This document shows positions 10,160 to 21,659 of a stretch of 64,000 nucleotides of DNA, piece after piece (position 1 is the first letter of the stretch; each line of letters starts with the position of its first letter). The DNA lies in the NCBI GenBank assembly GCA_022747635.1, contig JAKTNV010000002.1, positions 1,964,001-2,028,000 of the forward strand, given 5' to 3'. This stretch comes from Hetaerina americana. Lineage: Eukaryota; Arthropoda; Insecta; Odonata; Calopterygidae. A program made the position numbers and the translations under genes. The notes under the pieces are model-generated. The model searched no databases. It was not told where the DNA came from and was given only the letters and a program-made list of their open reading frames with translations.

Positions 10160-10911
10160 ACACAACTAAGAGGAAATTATTTCTATTGTTTCAGGCTTCA
10201 CTTCGTGGAAGTATTTAACATCCAAACTAAAAGAAGACTTTTCAACAGATTTTATTATATGGTACAACGCGTTTTTCACCGACATGCGGCATCATCAGGT
10301 ATAAATGTGCAAAACAGGCAGTGCCAGCATGTATACCCTCAGGACAGAGTGGGGGCGGGGAGGGTTGGAAGGATTTGAGGGGGGTGGGGGCTCGCAGGTG
10401 CGTTGATGGATTGTTTTGACCATTTCCAGGCTAGTTTTTCTGAGAGGAGTGGGGAGGGGTATGGGAATAATTGCTCATTACAAAGTGTCGTGTTGGGGTT
10501 CACCAAGTGCCTTCTAATCTCTAATTGCTCGAGAGCGTCCATTTTTAATCCTTTTGGGAGTGTGTGTAATATCTCTGGGACAAAGTCACTGCTGTGGTTG
10601 AATTCTAGTAAATGCTTGGCGAAGAGAGAGTTGTTATTCTGATTTTTGTGACACCTAGCGTGTTCCTTGACTCGTAACTTGATATTCCTGCCGGTCTGAC
10701 CGACATAAACGCTGTTGCAATCCTCGCATTTCAGTTTATAAATGCCTGATTTGAGAAGGCTATCCTGGGTGTCTTTTCCATTGGCTAGAAGTTTGGAGAG
10801 GGTTATGGGTGGGTAGAAGGCTGCTTTGAGTGAGGTGGGTAGACAGTTGGAAATCCTATATGAAAGATCTACCAGAAACGGGATCGAGCACCACTTAAAA
10901 TCCTTTGATTA
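10160..10911 (-). mobile_element. Penelope-like element, 3' portion with endonuclease domain
   Basis: 5'-truncated PLE on the minus strand. It comprises an open GIY-YIG-type coding region (10911-10339), a short untranslated part, a terminal block with 'CTGATGATGCCG...CGGTGAAAAACGCG' (10300-10266) and a tail 'CTTCCACGAAGTGAAGCCTG' near 10212-10193. The right boundary at about 10905 is abrupt and joins the 3'-truncated RTE copy C. The left side joins RTE copy B. Confidence 0.8.
10339..10911 (-). CDS. PLE GIY-YIG endonuclease domain, 5'-truncated open frame
   Basis: The frame is open from about 10911 to the stop at 10339, about 190 codons. Its methionine at 10542 is internal, so the true start was lost by 5' truncation. 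Order of motifs: 'YRISNCLPTSLKAAFYPP' (RT-EN linker), 'GIYKLKCEDCNSVYVG' (GIY...YVG core with a CxxC pair), 'QTGRNIKLRVKEH' (catalytic Arg region), 'FAKHLLEFNH' and 'LEQLEIRRHL' (Glu-containing helix). In Penelope-like elements this domain nicks DNA to prime reverse transcription. Coding here is uninterrupted, unlike most TE fragments in the window, but without the RT it cannot retrotranspose alone. Confidence 0.8.
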
Positions 10912-10915
10912 GCCC

Positions 10916-11912
10916 TCAGACTAGATCCTTAGACCTAACTGATTTTACGAATTCCCCACCCACTTTCATTCCTACCTCCAGTTCTTCCCATGCCTCTTTG
11001 ATCATTTCCTCTGCATACAGGTTGAACAGCAACGGTGATAATGGACAACACTGCCTTACACCCCTTCCTAACACTGCCCAACCGGACCCCCCGTTTCGCA
11101 CTCGCACCTGTGCAGTCTGAGACATGTGCAGGTTGCGGATTAGCCTCCTTTCCCTACAATCTATTCCTATTTTCTGCAATATACTCATTAGTTTTTCCCA
11201 ATTCACTCTTTCACTCACAACACGCTTTTACGAAACAGGCAAATACCTCCTAGTTGTGTTCTATATTCCTCTCGATTAATAATCTCATTATTGCAATGGC
11301 ATCACGCGTACCTATCCCATTCGTAAACCCAAACTGCTCGTCCCCTAAGTAATCAATTTCTCCACTCTCTTTCCTTTTGTTTATGATCCTGAGAACAACT
11401 TCAGCTGCGTGGGATATCAAACTTATTGTCCTGTAGTCGTCACATGATGTAGGCTTTACCTTTTTCGGAATAGGAACTAAAACTGATCTCACAAAGTCTT
11501 CCGGCCAGATTCCTTCCTCATAAATACTACGGATCAACCCATATAGTCTCTTCCTCCCACATTTTCCTGAACATTTCACTAGTTTCGCGGGAATTTTATT
11601 CACCCCCACGGCCTTATTTAGTTTCATCTCCCTTAATGCCCTTTCTATCTCATTGTATAGTATGCCTGGACCTAAGCTATCTTCCTCTGCGTCATATTCT
11701 TTTTCAATGACTAACTTTGTTGGCCGAAGTTCTTTACTATACAGTTCTTTTATATATTCCTTCCATCTCTCTTGGATCTTTCCTGTGTCAACTATTATCT
11801 TATCCGCCTTATCTCTAAATGTTAGCATAGATCTCCCTTTCTTACTTTCCGATGAAGATTTAACTTTGCTGTACAGCGCACCAATTTCACCCTTCCTCTG
11901 CAAACTTTCCAT
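10916..11912 (-). pseudogene. Reverse transcriptase fragment of RTE-like element (copy C)
   Basis: A 220-codon open piece (11912-11250) includes 'IKELYSKELRPTKL', 'MKLNKAVGVNKIPAKLVK', 'VLVPIPKK', 'CDDYRTISLISHAAEV' and 'EQFGFTNGIGTRDAI' (RT motifs 0-2). A second piece (11218-10916) has 'VNWEKLMSILQKIGIDCRER' and 'GVRQCCPLSPLLFNLYAEEM'. A short deletion between them removes the 'FACFVDFEKAFDR' catalytic block, present in copy D, and shifts frame. The 3' catalytic FADD motif and the C-terminal domain are absent, so it is non-functional. Confidence 0.85.
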
Positions 11913-11998
11913 ATCCTCGCACTGTGTCTTCCACTATGCTAATTTCACCCTTCCTCTGCAAACTTTCCATATCCTCGCACTGTGTCTTCCACTATGCT
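11883..11998. repeat. 58-bp tandem duplication inside RTE copy C
   Basis: The 58 bases at 11883-11940 are repeated exactly at 11941-11998, covering the start of the RT segment. The length is not a multiple of three, so the event breaks the reading frame. The identity of the two units points to a recent event. Confidence 0.95.
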
Positions 11999-12119
11999 TC
12001 TTTTGCTTTATTTGTTGCCCGCCTCAATTGTTTAATTCTTTGTACTTCATTTTGCCTATCTCTGTATTTACATTCTTCCATTTTCTCCGCTCATCCATCT
12101 TTGTAATCATGTCATCCGT

Positions 12120-13132
12120 GATCAATGGTTTCCTAGTCCATTTAGGGTTAACGGTTCGAATTCTGTCTTTTGCGGCTTTCGATAACCCTTTCTTGATCCA
12201 TCCCAATTTTTCTTCGATAGAAGCCCTTTACCATCCTCCATCATTTCCTCTACCGCCTTTTTGTACTCCTTCCTTTTCAATCCATTTAATGCCGCTACGT
12301 TCCATTTTCTAACCCGCCGCCCCTGCCTTATCTTTTTGAAACAGACGCTACATTTCATAACAACGAAATTGTGGTCAGAGGCCGCATCCGCTCCCGGGAA
12401 GCTGTGCGAATTTATCACACTGTTCCTAAACCTGTGTGGAACCAGGATATAATCTAGCTGATAGCATTCCTCGTGCCTAAACCGTAGTCCCCCACCTCAT
12501 CCCCTTCTGTGCTTTCGCCTACCGTCGCATTCCAATCCCCCATTACTATAAAATGTTTCCCTGCGCGAACACACGTGATTATGTCCTCTAACTGATCGTA
12601 TATCCTATTGACCTCTTCTTCCTTATGGTTGCTCGGTGGCATGTATACCTGAATAATAACTAAGTTCGTCGGTTCTGCTTTTATCTCCACTAGTAGTATT
12701 CTATCCGTTACCTGCTCAATGTTGACTACGCTTCTTCCTACCTCTTAATTTAATACTATGGCAACCCCTCGTTGGCTCTCGACACCGCCGCTGTATATTA
12801 TTCATTACTGATCACTCCAGTAATCCCCTCTATCCTTCCATCTCACCTCGCATAGACCTAAAATATCTATATTTCCCCTTTCCATCTCTCCCTTAATATT
12901 CTCCAGTTTTCCTGTCCTCATCATTGTCCTAACATTCAACGTTCCTATTCTAACTAACTTGGTCTTCTTCTCCTGCGTCTTCTGTCCTGCTGCTGCAGGT
13001 TCCTCCCTTGCAAGGGTTTCGTGGGATAACGACCGCGGAAGCCCTGTCTCCCCCGCTGCCGGGCACGACACACGGCCGATTGGGCCGAGCCCCGTAGTTG
13101 CCAGGACTCAAAATCTCTGTTTTGTCCATCAT
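12120..13132 (-). pseudogene. AP-type endonuclease domain of RTE-like element (copy C)
   Basis: Reads, in broken frames, 'LVRIGTLNVRTMMRTGKLEN', 'IDILGLCEVRWK', 'LVIIQVYMPPSNH', 'FIVMGDWNATVGE', 'YGLGTRNA' and 'FPGADAASDHNFVVMKCSV'. These are the conserved blocks of the APE-like endonuclease that nicks the target (N in the TxNVRT block, E in CEVRW, D/N in GDWNA, SDH near the end). The likely original start is the Met-Met-Asp at about 13132. Frameshifts near 12800 and 12450 inactivate it. Confidence 0.85.
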
Positions 13133-13520
13133 TATTATCTTGGGAATGATAATTGAGGTGGTTTCCCGTTGCCTTCCTCAATAGTGTTTTTAACGTGACA
13201 CCATCACTTACTGGCCGCCCCACTGGGGTCAGACGCCATTGCAGCCGCCTCACTGAGGAACAGACGCTGCGTGGACTACCTTTCGTCTGGCTCCCATCCA
13301 TCGACCTATCTGGCATGGGTGACCCTACCAGGACCAATAATTAACCAGCTCTAGGGGTCATCGGCCAGCACAGCTCTAGGGGTCATCGGAACGCACAAGT
13401 CCTTCCACCACGTCAAGGTTCTAGTCCGGGGGAGGGAATTTAATACACACACACGCACACACACACGCACAAACACGAGGGTGGACTGAAACGGTTTCGA
13501 CCTCAAAAATTTCAGGAAAA

Positions 13521-13577
13521 ATGAATGGAGGGTTGCAGTAAACAAATCTTAGGATTGAAATACTGATGATGATGATA
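13521..13577 (+). mobile_element. 3' terminus of second RTE-like family (solo)
   Basis: 'AATGGAGGGTTGCAGTAAAC' followed by 'AGGATTGAAATACTGATGAT' and a (GAT)n run matches the end of the element at 51695-52495. It is an extremely 5'-truncated insertion or a leftover tail. Confidence 0.6.
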
Positions 13578-13579
13578 TA

Positions 13580-13770
13580 AATAAATTATGTGAAAGTCTC
13601 ACAGATGTGAATAATAATGTATATGACGTTATGCGAATGCGATTTGCGAATCAAGACAAACACAAAGAAAGCCACAAAAAAGGAAAGAAACGCACTAGTT
13701 TTCGAATTTTCGGTGGTGCAAGCCAAGCTTTCTCAAGGAAGAGAAGGAGGGAACTGAGGAAAAAAGTTAC
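13580..13770 (-). mobile_element. Penelope-like terminal repeat, solo (TTGAGAAAG lineage)
   Basis: On the minus strand the block 'CTTGAGAAAGCTTGG', then 'CACCACCGAAAATTCG' and 'AACTAGTGCGTTTC' is followed by a tail containing 'CACATCTGTGAGACTTTCAC' (about 13607-13588). The same blocks, diverged, occur in the foldback at 29370-29630, which defines the family. No coding sequence is attached. Confidence 0.6.
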
Positions 13771-14573
13771 AACAGAAGGGTATGGAAGGAAGGGGAAGGT
13801 GCTCTTGCCCTGTATCGCAAGTAAACTCGGGTACTGCGTACCTACCTAAGTGTTTATACATTTAAGACTTTGTCCGTCGTGACTCAAAACGAAATAGGCT
13901 TCAGACATGTGACTCCAATCACGTCCACTCTCTTCTCGCGGCAATTTTTACAAATCCAACGGATTTTCTGGGAACCTCTGCACCTCATGCCTGAAAGCCT
14001 CGCCATTTTCATCGAGTTCCTCCTCTGTTCTTGCGCCCCCGGGGGGGGCTTTGTTGATTTTATGTCTCGGGGCTGTTATTCTATTCCTCCTTGGGAAAAT
14101 AACATCTCACCAATGATCTCTTTAGGTGTGAGAGGGAACGCGTTTAGTACATCAACATTTGCCGTGAAGGTTCTGAAAGGAATTGTTCGAGATGTTGGCC
14201 TTTTTTACTTTGTCTGAAACAATTTCGTTATTGTCTTCCTTTGAAGAATTCACAGTTGGAAGCTTCACTTTTGTTTCCCTGTCAAAAGACCAATATAATT
14301 TTGGGTTGTCCTCTTCATGATCGCACAGCATTTTGCTTTAAGGGCACACAAGGCTCTGAGGACAATCCTTTTCGTTCCTGCTCGACCAAGACTAAGAGTA
14401 TCTCTTCTGACCTCTTCCTTGTATTCTTTTCATTGCACTTTCAACTTTTTTTAAACTTCGGGTGGAGTAATCTTTGTATTTTAACGCCAATCGTGACCTC
14501 TTCTGAACCATCTTTGTTCCTTTCTTGTAGCGTTCGTGTTTGTATGGAATAAACTTTTCTATCCTGTATTGCA
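13771..14573. other. Unassigned spacer
   Basis: No recognisable gene. Open frames at 13870-14217 and 14241-14552 show no domain, and their predicted proteins look like random translation. Confidence 0.4.
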
Positions 14574-15531
14574 CGAGGGTAGGCAGAAAACTAATGCACA
14601 CATGCTTGTAGAACACAAACAAAATGACCTTCAGGAGCATTCCTGGTGGCATGTGGAAGTAACATTCCCCCTCAACACGCATGCGCAGGTTTGACGTCGT
14701 TTCATTCATCCAGTGTATTTTGAGAAGCGGAAGTGTGGAGACGTGTTCTAGTGCTATATCAACACGAGTTAAACAGCGTGCTGTTATCAAATTTATAACT
14801 GCTGAAAAATAGACTCCTTCTGAGAGTCATCGTCGTTTAAAGGCTGTTTTTGGTGACAATGCTGTTCACAGGTCTACTGCAAATCGATGGGTGGTACATT
14901 TTCGTGGTAGCTAACCTGGAAAAGCCGTAACTGTTGATGAAACACGCAGCGGACGTCCGACTACTGTCACAGACGATAAACATCGCAAACTCGTCGATTA
15001 TTTGATTCATAATGACCGGCGAATCACTTAAAAGCGTATCGCAAACCATATTGGAATAACCAAGGAAGAAGTTTGTCGTGTTGAAGGCACCCTGGCGCCA
15101 ACAATCAATCTTTCAACATGACAACGCTCGTCCACACACCTCGCAAGCGCAACTTGAGAGGCCATGCGAAACCTGAAATTTGAACCGATTCCACACACTC
15201 CTTATTACCCCAATCTTGCGTCTTGTGATTTTTAATGTTTTCCTCAACTCAAGAGACACCTCAAGGGTAATCATTACACCTCGGATGATGCGGTAAAGGC
15301 AGCTGTCAAGTCCTGGATTCGAGAAAAGTCGGAAGAGTTTTTCAGTGACGGAATGATAAAAACTTGTTACACGTTGGGAGATGAAATGTTTGTTAGCCTT
15401 AACGGTGACTATGTTGAAAAATATATATAAATGATTTTGAAGCTTAGGGATTGTACTTTTTGCCCGATATTGCTATTAGGTTTTGTTCGTGCTCTACGAG
15501 CATGTGTGCATTACTTTTCAGCCTACCCTCG
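14574..15531 (+). mobile_element. Mariner-like element, internally deleted relic (family M2, copy 2)
   Basis: Terminal inverted repeats are well preserved: left 'CGAGGGTAGGCAGAAAACTA', right ending '...TTTCAGCCTACCCTCG', next to TA on the right. The transposase reads METCSSAISTRVKQRAVIKF from 14737, a stop, 'VFGDNAVHRSTANRWVV', 'DETRSGRPTTVTDDKHRKL', then the same 'GTLAP' joint as copy 1. It continues 'HDNARPHTS', 'YYPNLASCDF' and the C-terminus 'SLNGDYVEKYI'. Two of three catalytic acidic positions lie in this remaining C-terminal part; the first is deleted. Confidence 0.85.
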
Positions 15532-17099
15532 TATTATGTTTAAAAACTTTTCCAAACGTGTTCTGTGTCAAGGAAGAGAGTTTCCAAAGTAAATTATAGC
15601 ATTCCGTGTTTTCGTTCAATCCATATCCCATCATAATTTCATTTGCTGAATAGATATTCTTGGCGCTTATTCCTCAACCGCTCTTGTCGATGTGGTTTTA
15701 ATTCTGCACCAGTTGTGCTCAATTTGTCATAATTCCCGGTGTATTAGTCGTAATTATATCGAGTTATTTTTGTCGGAATTTAAGTAATTGTTCTAATGTG
15801 CACTTGGCGAGTATATCTAAAATCGTTTGACATGAACCGTGAGTTTTTGGGGTTTTCTCACGCCACCGTCGTCCAAATTAATTGACAGTCGATGCTAGAA
15901 GTTACCCGAGATCACAAGCATAATGTTACCAGTTTCCGTTGGCGTTTGCGCGCTTAACTTAAAACAGTTACTTAGCTCTAATCGTAATTTCTACAGTTAA
16001 TGTTATATTTGCTCTGTTAGATTTACACGATGATTCAGTTACTTAGGTCACATCTCTCCAACAAAAATCATGACTGGGGCATAACACAGTCGCTGTTGTC
16101 ACTTAAATCAATCCCCGATTCTAAATCGTTTTTATTCGTTTTTTACCTCTTTCCGGAAAATGAGTGTTTGCTTCTATCGAAGGGAATAAATTTGTGGTGA
16201 AACTTGTAAAAGAACGCCAAGTTACTAGATTGTGAGTACACGTGGTCACGGATCCACGCTCCGAACAAACGATTGTTGAGCCGATTGTTTCGCAGAGGTC
16301 GCTCCATCTCTATCCGTAATCATGGAATTCTTCCTCGATTGAAAAAATGAATCCTGCATTTTGAATTGATTCATTAGCGAAGCAAAGCGCGGCGCTGCAT
16401 ACGCGAACCACGCCACCTGTTGGCAGCCAAAGCCGCGCGGGGGAACATCCCCAGGCCGTTGCACTTCGCTCGAAAACACGTGCGCATGGGCGAATGAAGA
16501 GAAATCAACCGCACTTCAGCTGTGGTTCGCTTCCGAGGATGAAATACGTCATTTCAGATCGCTCCCAATGAATCTGATTGGATTAGGGAACGATGAAAAT
16601 AGGACTAACTCGACTATGGGTCGGAGCGATGCAACAATGCATGGAGTAAGCAACGCATTCCAACGGGAGGACATTTGAAGGTCAATCGACCGATTGATCG
16701 AATGCTTCGATTATTGGTGCCGGTAGTAATTCAAAACCTTAAGAGGAAAAAAATTTACTTGCAGTTAAACCCTGATCCTTCGTAGTTTAAAAGGGTATTC
16801 ACAGCATTTTTCACAACAGCGAATGAATATGAATGGAATGGGTATTTAAAGCTTATTACTTTGGAACTGAAGCCGCGCATGCATGAAAAATAATGAAAAG
16901 AACCCTTCGTCATTCATATCAGCAATACTCCCTAAGATTTATTGGATGAGGCATAGCTTTTCATCTGTAAATATGAAAACGCGTGGAAGTTCACTCGCTG
17001 AGTTAGGGAAAGGTGGCGATTCCCCAACATGTCGCCTGAGGCTCCAAAGGAAGATATAGTACCCGGAATATCAAGCAGTTTCGATACAGCGCTCAATGT
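15532..17099. other. Unassigned spacer
   Basis: AT-rich with no recognisable coding region. The small open frame at 16246-16479 (minus) shows no domain. Confidence 0.45.
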
Positions 17100-18712
17100 T
17101 TGCAACGTATACGTAGGTCGATATGCCATGAAATCACTCCGAAGAGTGATTAGCGAATTCAAAAGGCAAAAATATCTGCACACTTATACGAATCCCCAAA
17201 AAGCATTTTGGTCTGACAATGTCGGAGAGGTTCTGGGTAGTGAGTCAACGGTCAACTCACTCTCTCTCAATGATATGGCCGAGGGAGTATGCAACAGCTA
17301 AAAAAGAGGCGAACTTATCAAGATCCATCTTCAAAGGTGCTTCAATGAAGTTCTCTCCGCATGAACTGAACGTCTGCTGAAAAGCATTAACTCAATTAAC
17401 CTTCCGGACTCGAGCTCGCGTATTTAAGAAACTAGCGACAGAAATAGCCCATAACTAGAGACAATATTTAAGAAGTCCCTAATAGGTGACAAAATTTCCA
17501 ACGGATGGAAAACAGCTAATATAACACCTGTATTTAAACTCGGTGACAGGGAGAAACCAAGTAATTACAGACCTCTTCCCCTCACATTCATTTTATGCAA
17601 GGTAATCGTACTTGTAATTCATAGTTCGATAATGAGACATCTCGATAGTCAAGAGTTATTAAGGAAAAATGAGCACATTTTCCGAAAGACACAACTTGCC
17701 CTTTTTGCTCATGACACATTGGATTTGGGAGAAAAGGAATGTTCCAGTTGACGCGATTTTCCACATTTTAAGAAAGCCTTTGACAAAGTACCTCATAGTT
17801 AAATACTCAAAAAGCTAGGAGCATATTCTCGGCTGGATTAAAGACTTTTTTGGTGGTCGCAGAGAAACGGCAGTCGTAGTTGGTGTTGGCTTCAACGCAG
17901 TCGAAGTAAGTTCTAGTGTTCCCCAGGGAAGTATTGTCCAGCCTCTTTTCTCTCTTCTATACATTTATGAAATTAGAACCGTGGTCAATAATGAAACACA
18001 CGAGCTTATATCTCCGCACGATGTAGAGATTTGCAGGGTCATGCGTACTCTTGAGAAAAAAGTAGCTTTAGCAGATGATCTGCATCGATGCAATACAGTG
18101 CTGTTGCGACACAGAGTAGGACTAATTAAGCTTTGAAAGAATGTGTGTAGTGCTGAATTTTCGGAATAGGAATTTCAGAAACAACGAAAATTGAGGTGCA
18201 GACTCGATTTAATACTTAAGCGTGACCCTTACTCACGACCTCTGCAGTGTCAAATGTACGCGAGGACTGTGTCGCAGAAAGTGAGCAAAAACTTAGAAAT
18301 TATTAGAAGAGTATTGGGGGAACGTAAGGAGAAGGTTAAAGGGTGATGCTAAGTTTCGCTATTTAGACATCATTTGGAATAGAATTCTGGTGGACTAGAA
18401 GTGTTAGATGGATTGATTGCCGAATTGGATCGCGTGCAGCGTAGAGGATCTAGATTTGTGAAACGTTGCTGTGATAGACTTGGTAGCGTAGCAGCTAAGC
18501 TGGGAATCACTTAATGGAGCGAAGGTTAAATTACAGATTGAAGCTCTTGCATTTATTTGGAAGGAGGTATTTTTAGCATTGATGATGTTGAAAATATATT
18601 ATTGCCCCCTTCGAACTACGGCCGGAGAGATCATGTCTTAATAAAATTAGAGAGATCAAGTGCAAAACAGATAGATTTAAGATGTCATTTTTCCCACGAA
18701 CGATCCTGTCGT
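17100..18712 (+). mobile_element. CR1/jockey-group non-LTR retrotransposon (copy 1)
   Basis: Longest copy of this family here. It starts in the region upstream of the RT ('TNPQKAFWSDNVGEVLGSES', about 17188) and passes 'GWKTANITPVFKLGDREKPS' (17505), 'NYRPLPLTF', 'FKKAFDKVPH' (catalytic block A, about 17767), 'VPQGSIVQP' (about 17920) and the C-terminal 'LDRVQRRGSRFVKRC' (18427). It has many stops and frameshifts. The fragments at 21.7, 24.1, 25.9, 37.4, 41.5 and 62.8 kb belong to the same or sister families. It ends at a hairpin next to a TA array. Confidence 0.8.
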
Positions 18713-18738
18713 CTTGTATCATTAGATACAAGACGACA
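18707..18738. repeat. Perfect 14-bp hairpin at CR1/TA-array junction
   Basis: 'TGTCGTCTTGTATC' and its exact reverse complement are separated by ATTA. It lies exactly where the CR1 copy ends and (TTA)n/(TA)n begins. It is possibly a foldback left by repair at the array. Confidence 0.9.
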
Positions 18739-18744
18739 TTATTA

Positions 18745-18811
18745 TTATATATATAAACACACACACACATATATACTATGTATATAAATATATGATATAC
18801 ATATATATATG
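18745..18811. repeat. (TA)n/(CA)n microsatellite
   Basis: Short mixed TA and CA tracts between the CR1 fragment and the 3' tail of an RTE fragment. Confidence 0.85.
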
Positions 18812-19030
18812 TTATTATTAGGTAATCTACCGGTTAAGGTAGATTTTTGGATGGACACAATTACCAATTAAATAATTTGTGACCCCTAGCAAAACACAAC
18901 ATCCTACTTTACATCAGGTCCCTCTTCATCTCTGAGTACCTCCTTCCTACCTTCATCCCGTCCAACATCCCTATCATGTTCCTTCCCTTTCTTCGTTTGC
19001 CCAACATTCTCCCCTCTATCACAGTCTTCA
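18812..19030 (-). mobile_element. RTE-like element, 3' untranslated end only
   Basis: Matches the 3' tails of copies A and D in minus orientation (landmarks 'AGGTAATCTACCGGTTAAGG', 'GGATGGACACAATTACC' and 'CATCCCGTCCAACATCCCTA'). It is bounded by microsatellites on both sides, so it is a severely 5'-truncated insertion or was cut by array rearrangement. Confidence 0.8.

Positions 19031-19104
<74 letters not shown>
19031..19104. repeat. (CA)n-(TA)n microsatellite
   Basis: CA units followed by about 27 TA units. Overlapping open frames are artefacts. Confidence 0.95.
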
Positions 19105-19106
<2 letters not shown>

Positions 19107-21230
19107 AAAAGTGTTGTAAATAGTCTGATACATCGAATAAAAGTTAAATGCAGAGTCAATTGTCTCATAAAAATTAGGCAACTCAGACAAAATAAGCTCG
19201 AATCAAAATCCAAATTAAAATCTCTCTCCTATTTTCTGAAATGTGAGATGTGGCAACAGGTTGTGCTAGCAACGCTCTCAATCATGAAGTCTTCACCCAC
19301 GTGTTGCGGTTTGGCATTTTACTTTAACAGCAATGGAAAATAAAGACTCAAAACCTGAGTGTTTTTTTCTCCATATGTAATCAACGCAGCCCCAGCCTAT
19401 AGAGAGTATACTCTCAAAGTCATTTCTTCATAATAAAGAGACTCCTCCGAAAAGGGCGATATCTACTAACTGGAATGAAGATCAGCGATAATTTTAAATA
19501 AATACATGCAGACGAATATTGCCATTTATTAATATGCTAATGTTTGTCATCAAAATCAATCACACCTGAAAATCACACGGAGTTAATAATTTAATTTTAC
19601 CGAATTCCTCAAAATGCGATTTCACACGGCATTGCCAGATTCCATTGAAGGGATTCCCGAATCTAATAAAGGTTTTCCTTCATGGTGACTAACCCCTTTT
19701 TATATCCAGTTATTTTTGCTCATTTAGTTCATGTTTACGACGATTAGATGCAAGTTATCATTGCCAGTTTACGAAAAACTCAATGGTTGCAACGTAAAAG
19801 AGCCTGTGACCTCACTGCTTTAAATTACATTAAATGTGTGGGCCTATACACCATGATTTCGCAATAACTGATGATCGTGACAGAAAAGAATCTATTGGGG
19901 TTATCTCTATTTGGTCTTAATCGTTTCTTTAAGGAATAATTACACACTCAACCACGGCTGACGAACGACGCAATAAGGAAAATGCTGTGGAGCAAAAACT
20001 ATTTTCTTCACTGCAGGCTGGCGTGACAGTTTTACGAGGCCAGGAGTAGGCCGGTTATCTTAGACATTAGTCATAAAACATTCTCTATTGATACATAGCT
20101 ACAGTAAAATGTTACTGCAAGGCAAAAAGAGATTGCCATTATCCACTTAGCATCTTTCTAATTGCTCGCGACTTGTTTTCAGTCGCGTGTTTCTCATTTA
20201 CGCGGAAAAATCTGTTTTGGCGAGGTTGTGCGTGTTTGTTTTTCAACCACAGCGTACCTGAATCGCTAGGGTATATGACTTGCTACTGTGCCCATTACAC
20301 TGCAGTACACCACGGAGAAAAATAAAAATATTTATTATGGTGATAAATTAATAATTAAATTTCAACTGAATAAATTCAGTTCCTCCAACAGAGACTATCT
20401 TAAGTTTTATGCAACCGCGATTAATTTATGGCTTTGTATCTCCTCCGAATAGTCATTTCCCTCAGGGGGAATGCCCCGTAAAGATTCGCAGGAAAAACAA
20501 ATCAACGGTTCCAGACATTTCCCAGAAGCCCGAAACAAAAATACAAGCCAAGTTACCTTTCTGGAACAACTGCTGACACACAAACATAAAGAGTTATTTC
20601 GGGAGCCGATATGGCTCACGAAAAGGAAATTTCCGTAAATATTCTGCATATGGAAACGTCATCAAGCTCAATCCAAGGCAAACGTGTACTGTTTGCATGT
20701 CCAAAATTCATTACTCTTATCTCCGACAGGGGATTGCCTTAACTTATTCAGTCATCTAATAAACACGTTCAGTGGTGCTCATTAATGTAATGGAAAATCA
20801 TTTTCACATTAAGAATTACCATCAATCTTTGCTCCAATCATATTAAAATTACAAGCAATTTCAAAAATGACATAATGATGTGATGAAATAATTTAGCATA
20901 TTAGGTAAACGTACCTGAACAATTTTAAATCAGTCATATATAAAGGGAACAAGGAGAAAATTTCGAGTCAGCCAACCGGTGCCGTTTTGCGCGAAAGAAA
21001 GGGGGAAAGGGGTTTAATAGTCTATCGGTCCCACGCGTCGGCATATTGGATATAGTCTGCTGGGGGGTAGCGGGTCATGGGATACATGCATTTTTAATTC
21101 ATTATTATCGCCTTGATATACTTGATATACTCGCCTTGATGTCAGCCTTACTGGCTGATCAATTTCATAAGGAGACTTAATAAATAACCTTAAATTAAAA
21201 AATTATAGGCGTAATATTGATGGATCGAAT
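19105..21230. other. Unassigned spacer
   Basis: Two kilobases of AT-rich sequence without a recognisable gene or repeat. The open frame at 20407-20649 (minus) has no identifiable domain. Confidence 0.45.
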
Positions 21231-21269
21231 AACCTTGAGGTGGTGCTAGGAAGCACACATCATAATATC

Positions 21270-21575
21270 TTTAGTCGGGCCATTCACAGTGACCCAAAGG
21301 GCCCGGGTTCGAATTCCGGCGGCGGATATTTGTCAGTGGTATCCCGATCCCTACTTGAGGTAATTTGTTGAGGGCACTTTGAGTGAGTGCTACGTTCGTC
21401 GGATTGGACGTTAAAGTGCGAACTCCTTGGCGTATTACATTAAGAGCAGGCTAATGCCGACGCCGGGTTTCTCTCCACCCTTCATCCTTTCCCGTCCATT
21501 CCAAATGGCGCGAATGACCTCAGCTGTCGGTCGCCTCCCCTCAAAACTACTACTACTCCATTCACAATAAACACA
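21270..21575 (+). mobile_element. tRNA-derived SINE-A, copy 2
   Basis: B box 'GGGTTCGAATTCC' at about 21304, followed by the shared body 'TTTGTCAGTGGTATCCCGAT', 'CGGATTGGACGTTAA', 'GCCGACGCCGGGTTTCTCTC' and 'ATGACCTCAGCTGTCGGTCG'. It ends in an ACT-rich tail. The A-box half of the head is degraded. Head and body co-occur in the copy at 63049-63355. Confidence 0.8.
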
Positions 21576-21659
21576 CCAATTCCACAAAATTTGCCATCCT
21601 AACAGTGATACTGTCGATTCTTCTCTATTAGGCCGTTGCATTCCCTTGATTGGATGCAG

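Larger units (their letters stand above)
10905..13440 (-). mobile_element. RTE-like non-LTR retrotransposon (copy C), 3'-truncated
   Basis: Minus-strand element in normal order: 5' leader (about 13440-13130), AP endonuclease (13071-12120), linker (about 12206-11930) and reverse transcriptase (11912-10916). It stops after the 'KSVR' just before the catalytic FADD block, where the PLE sequence begins. A 58-bp direct duplication (11883-11940 and 11941-11998) breaks the frame. The 5' end borders a (CA)n run at 13445-13470. Confidence 0.85.

Noticed and set aside
17029..17301. 90-residue open frame as a host gene
   Set aside because: Its second half ('TNPQKAFWSDNVGEVLG') leads in register, across a stop and frame changes, into CR1 reverse transcriptase motifs, so it is the RT-upstream region of the CR1 copy.
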